A stretch of DNA of 64,000 nt from Flavobacterium sp. Sd200 (GTDB lineage: Bacteria > Bacteroidota > Bacteroidia > Flavobacteriales > Flavobacteriaceae). The DNA is taken from the NCBI RefSeq assembly GCF_009826935.1, contig NZ_WUMN01000001.1, positions 248,001 to 312,000 of the forward strand, read 5' to 3'. A program made the translations under genes and the position numbers. Positions 63,301 through 64,000 of the stretch are shown here, piece by piece. The first letter of the stretch is position 1, and every line of letters starts with the position of its first letter. The notes beneath the pieces are model-generated. The model saw only the letters and a program-made list of their open reading frames with translations, was not told where the DNA came from and did not search any database.

Positions 63301-64000
63301 GTAACGGTTTCGATATATCTGATAACAATGGCGAGGTGCTTATTGCCAATTGGCCAATACAAACCTACTTTATTCCTGATGGTGTTGCTACTTACAGCGT
63401 AAACGGTACAAACTATATTGTTACCGCTAACGAGGGTGACGAAAAAGAATATACAGGTTTTGTAGAGCGTACAACGGTTGGCGCTGGCAGCTATAACTTA
63501 GATGCTGTATTATTCCCACAGGCAGAAATGCTTAAAAAGAGTTTTAATGCAGGAAGGTTCAGGGTAAGTAACCTTGAAGGTCTTAATCAGGACGGTACAG
63601 GTTACAACGGAATTTATGCGCTGGGTAGCCGTTCGTTCTCGATCTTTAATGCAGATACTAAAGAGATAGTATTTGACAGTGGCGACGATTTTGAAATGTA
63701 CACTTCTACAGAACCGTCTATAAGCGCACTATTTAATGCTGATAGCGAAGATAATACTGCTAAAGGACGCAGCCGTGCTAAAGGCCCTGAACCGGAAGGT
63801 GTAACCGTTGCACACATTGGCGACAGGGTATTTGCTTTTGTTGGCCTTGAAAGAATAGGTGGTGTTATGGTTTATGATGTTACTGATCCTACCAATGCAC
63901 AGTTTGTAGACTATGCCAATACAAGGCTGGTTTCTTCTTACGGTGGCGATAATGGCCCTGAAGGTATAGTATACATTAACAACGAAGACAGCCCTAATGC
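60363..64000 (+). CDS. Large secreted protein with choice-of-anchor I domain (3' truncated by window)
   Basis: The ATG at 60363 opens a frame that runs to the window edge (over 1212 codons). Order: signal peptide (residues 1-23, ending QVAGAQ); an N-terminal beta domain (about 25-200); an Ig-like SbsA-type domain (about 207-310, DTTAPVVTVTPENNAANVAV); a lamin-tail-like domain (about 325-470, containing GTEDEIALVTFVDIAPGTMI); a second Ig-like domain (about 528-620); a Calx-beta domain (about 622-728, ETFVVVSEGEGTLNF); and a choice-of-anchor I beta-propeller (about 735 onward, ending GPEGIVYI at the edge). A T9SS tail is expected beyond the window. Probably surface exposed. Confidence 0.85.
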   Translation, partial: MKKNYKKLFMLLFCGTLAQVAGAQSTVLHYWNFNDNSSIEAITAVSQSVVGTPSLTAFINGETTIDFAGGTGQNFDVLNLNAQNNDPAGTHLRYNQPIGGSLIFALPTTGYRNVIMNVATRRSGSSAGTQTWSYSTDGTNFTTFITREPNNGDPALVTIAFTALPETDNNPNFKIKVEFSVGPGGDGGNNRFDNFTLTGTPLPGTVDTTAPVVTVTPENNAANVAVNTVAAIAFNENVRLVNNEAITNVNAGTVAELRVGDATGAVVPTTATFANNTITLTPVTALANNEQYYVALLANSIEDTSDNAVATVVSSTFSTIAVQSPLTAGDLAFVAYRMNATGTEDEIALVTFVDIAPGTMINFTDAKYTTNAQPQCTGGFTWTADSCLPAGSVITIQTDTLVANTGSTAGSGFGLSSGGDQVIVYTGTAASPNYITALSSKGWVAANTTCNGSDSMLPAGLTDLVTASNLSTAPGNTSGNTVNAYYSGTNEGTVAELKTAILNPENWTGVAGSTTAQVWPEWAFPSSPTVQGTIVENNTTLVLTFNNELNETEAADISNYTGISGLATATVVGNVVTLTYGTPFAAGTDYELTVTNITDEAGLTMACPYVFSFNYNSTVSLDETFVVVSEGEGTLNFVVNLENPATGSVDLVLKTAPFSTADAGDFTYETRTLNFTGTSDRVQTIAIPIIDDAVAEQQAEYFVLSLENPVGVSIEGDSFATVYIKDNDVQAPVPSRSIALDYVTSFDPSGVNDSTCEIVAYDPVSRKLFATSAVEGRLDIINFENPEAPQTIQSINMNTYGGVTSVAVKNGVVAVASPNADEALNGSVVFFSTDGEFISQVTVGALPDNISFTPDGTKVLTANEGQPNADYSIDPEGSVSIIDISGGVASLTNANVTTLGFEAYNSPEAEAALRASGVRKLKLTSTMSQDFEPEYITTSADSQKAWVALQENNAIAEINLTNNTITDVWALGTKDMSQPGNGFDISDNNGEVLIANWPIQTYFIPDGVATYSVNGTNYIVTANEGDEKEYTGFVERTTVGAGSYNLDAVLFPQAEMLKKSFNAGRFRVSNLEGLNQDGTGYNGIYALGSRSFSIFNADTKEIVFDSGDDFEMYTSTEPSISALFNADSEDNTAKGRSRAKGPEPEGVTVAHIGDRVFAFVGLERIGGVMVYDVTDPTNAQFVDYANTRLVSSYGGDNGPEGIVYINNEDSPN

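Noticed and set aside
1..64000. Prophage, insertion sequence, integron or CRISPR
   Set aside because: No transposase, integrase, phage structural gene or regularly spaced repeats were found. The only regular DNA array is the three BlaI operators.

Overview
The window is bacterial chromosome from a Flavobacteriaceae member, most like Flavobacterium. The signs are three secreted proteins with type IX secretion (T9SS) sorting architecture or its close relatives, a PorP/SprF plus OmpA pair, a methylmalonyl-CoA mutase split into a large and a short small subunit, long-form GAPDH, M56/BlaI regulation, and promoters of the Bacteroidetes TAnnTTTG type. DNA is AT-rich with many rho-independent terminators. 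I see no prophage, insertion sequence or CRISPR array.

Layout. 1-11.5 kb: aconitase (its ATG lies just left of the window), a small coiled-coil membrane protein, a lysozyme-fold protein, the dapF/GNAT/mltG operon, an HtrA protease, a T9SS cargo protein and long GAPDH. 11.6-19.1 kb: DUF4256 protein, two cell-envelope unknowns, and the minus-strand operon udk-divIC-mutA-mutB-lipoprotein. 19.4-32.5 kb: a 1024-residue Ig-repeat T9SS protein, a short-sensor two-component pair, prfC, the PorP/SprF-OmpA pair and a cysE-cysM operon. 33-35 kb: lipoprotein and a membrane class III nucleotide cyclase.

35-44.3 kb is the most interesting stretch: a redox/electrophile-detoxification island with an alpha/beta hydrolase, CMD protein, cupin, 2TM protein, an aldo/keto reductase, an old yellow enzyme, a DJ-1/PfpI protein, a DJ-1 to ABM-ABM fusion and two different Crp/Fnr regulators. 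The two main minus-strand operons carry the same promoter module: an identical 19-bp box holding an FNR-like TTGAC-N4-GTTAA dyad, exactly 21 bp upstream of a TAnnTTTG element. The fusion gene instead has a perfect CRP-type TGTGA-N6-TCACA palindrome. The recognition helices of the two regulators fit this division. The reductase and the old yellow enzyme are each broken by one lesion (frameshift; Trp-to-TAG).

44.3-53.2 kb: a TlpA thioredoxin divergent from an OmpR-type two-component system with GTTAAC boxes between them; tRNA-Arg(ACG); apt; a BlaI/M56 operon whose promoter carries three AACTA-N6-TAGTT operators at exact 20-bp spacing; and an ECF sigma, anti-sigma-like and DUF4097 operon. 53.3-64 kb: small metabolic and stress genes, a twin-ATPase ModF-like protein, an inverted-repeat-rich gap, YceI, a methyltransferase, and the start of a very large choice-of-anchor I secreted protein that runs off the right edge.

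All functional statements come from reading the sequence and general family knowledge; no database search was run.
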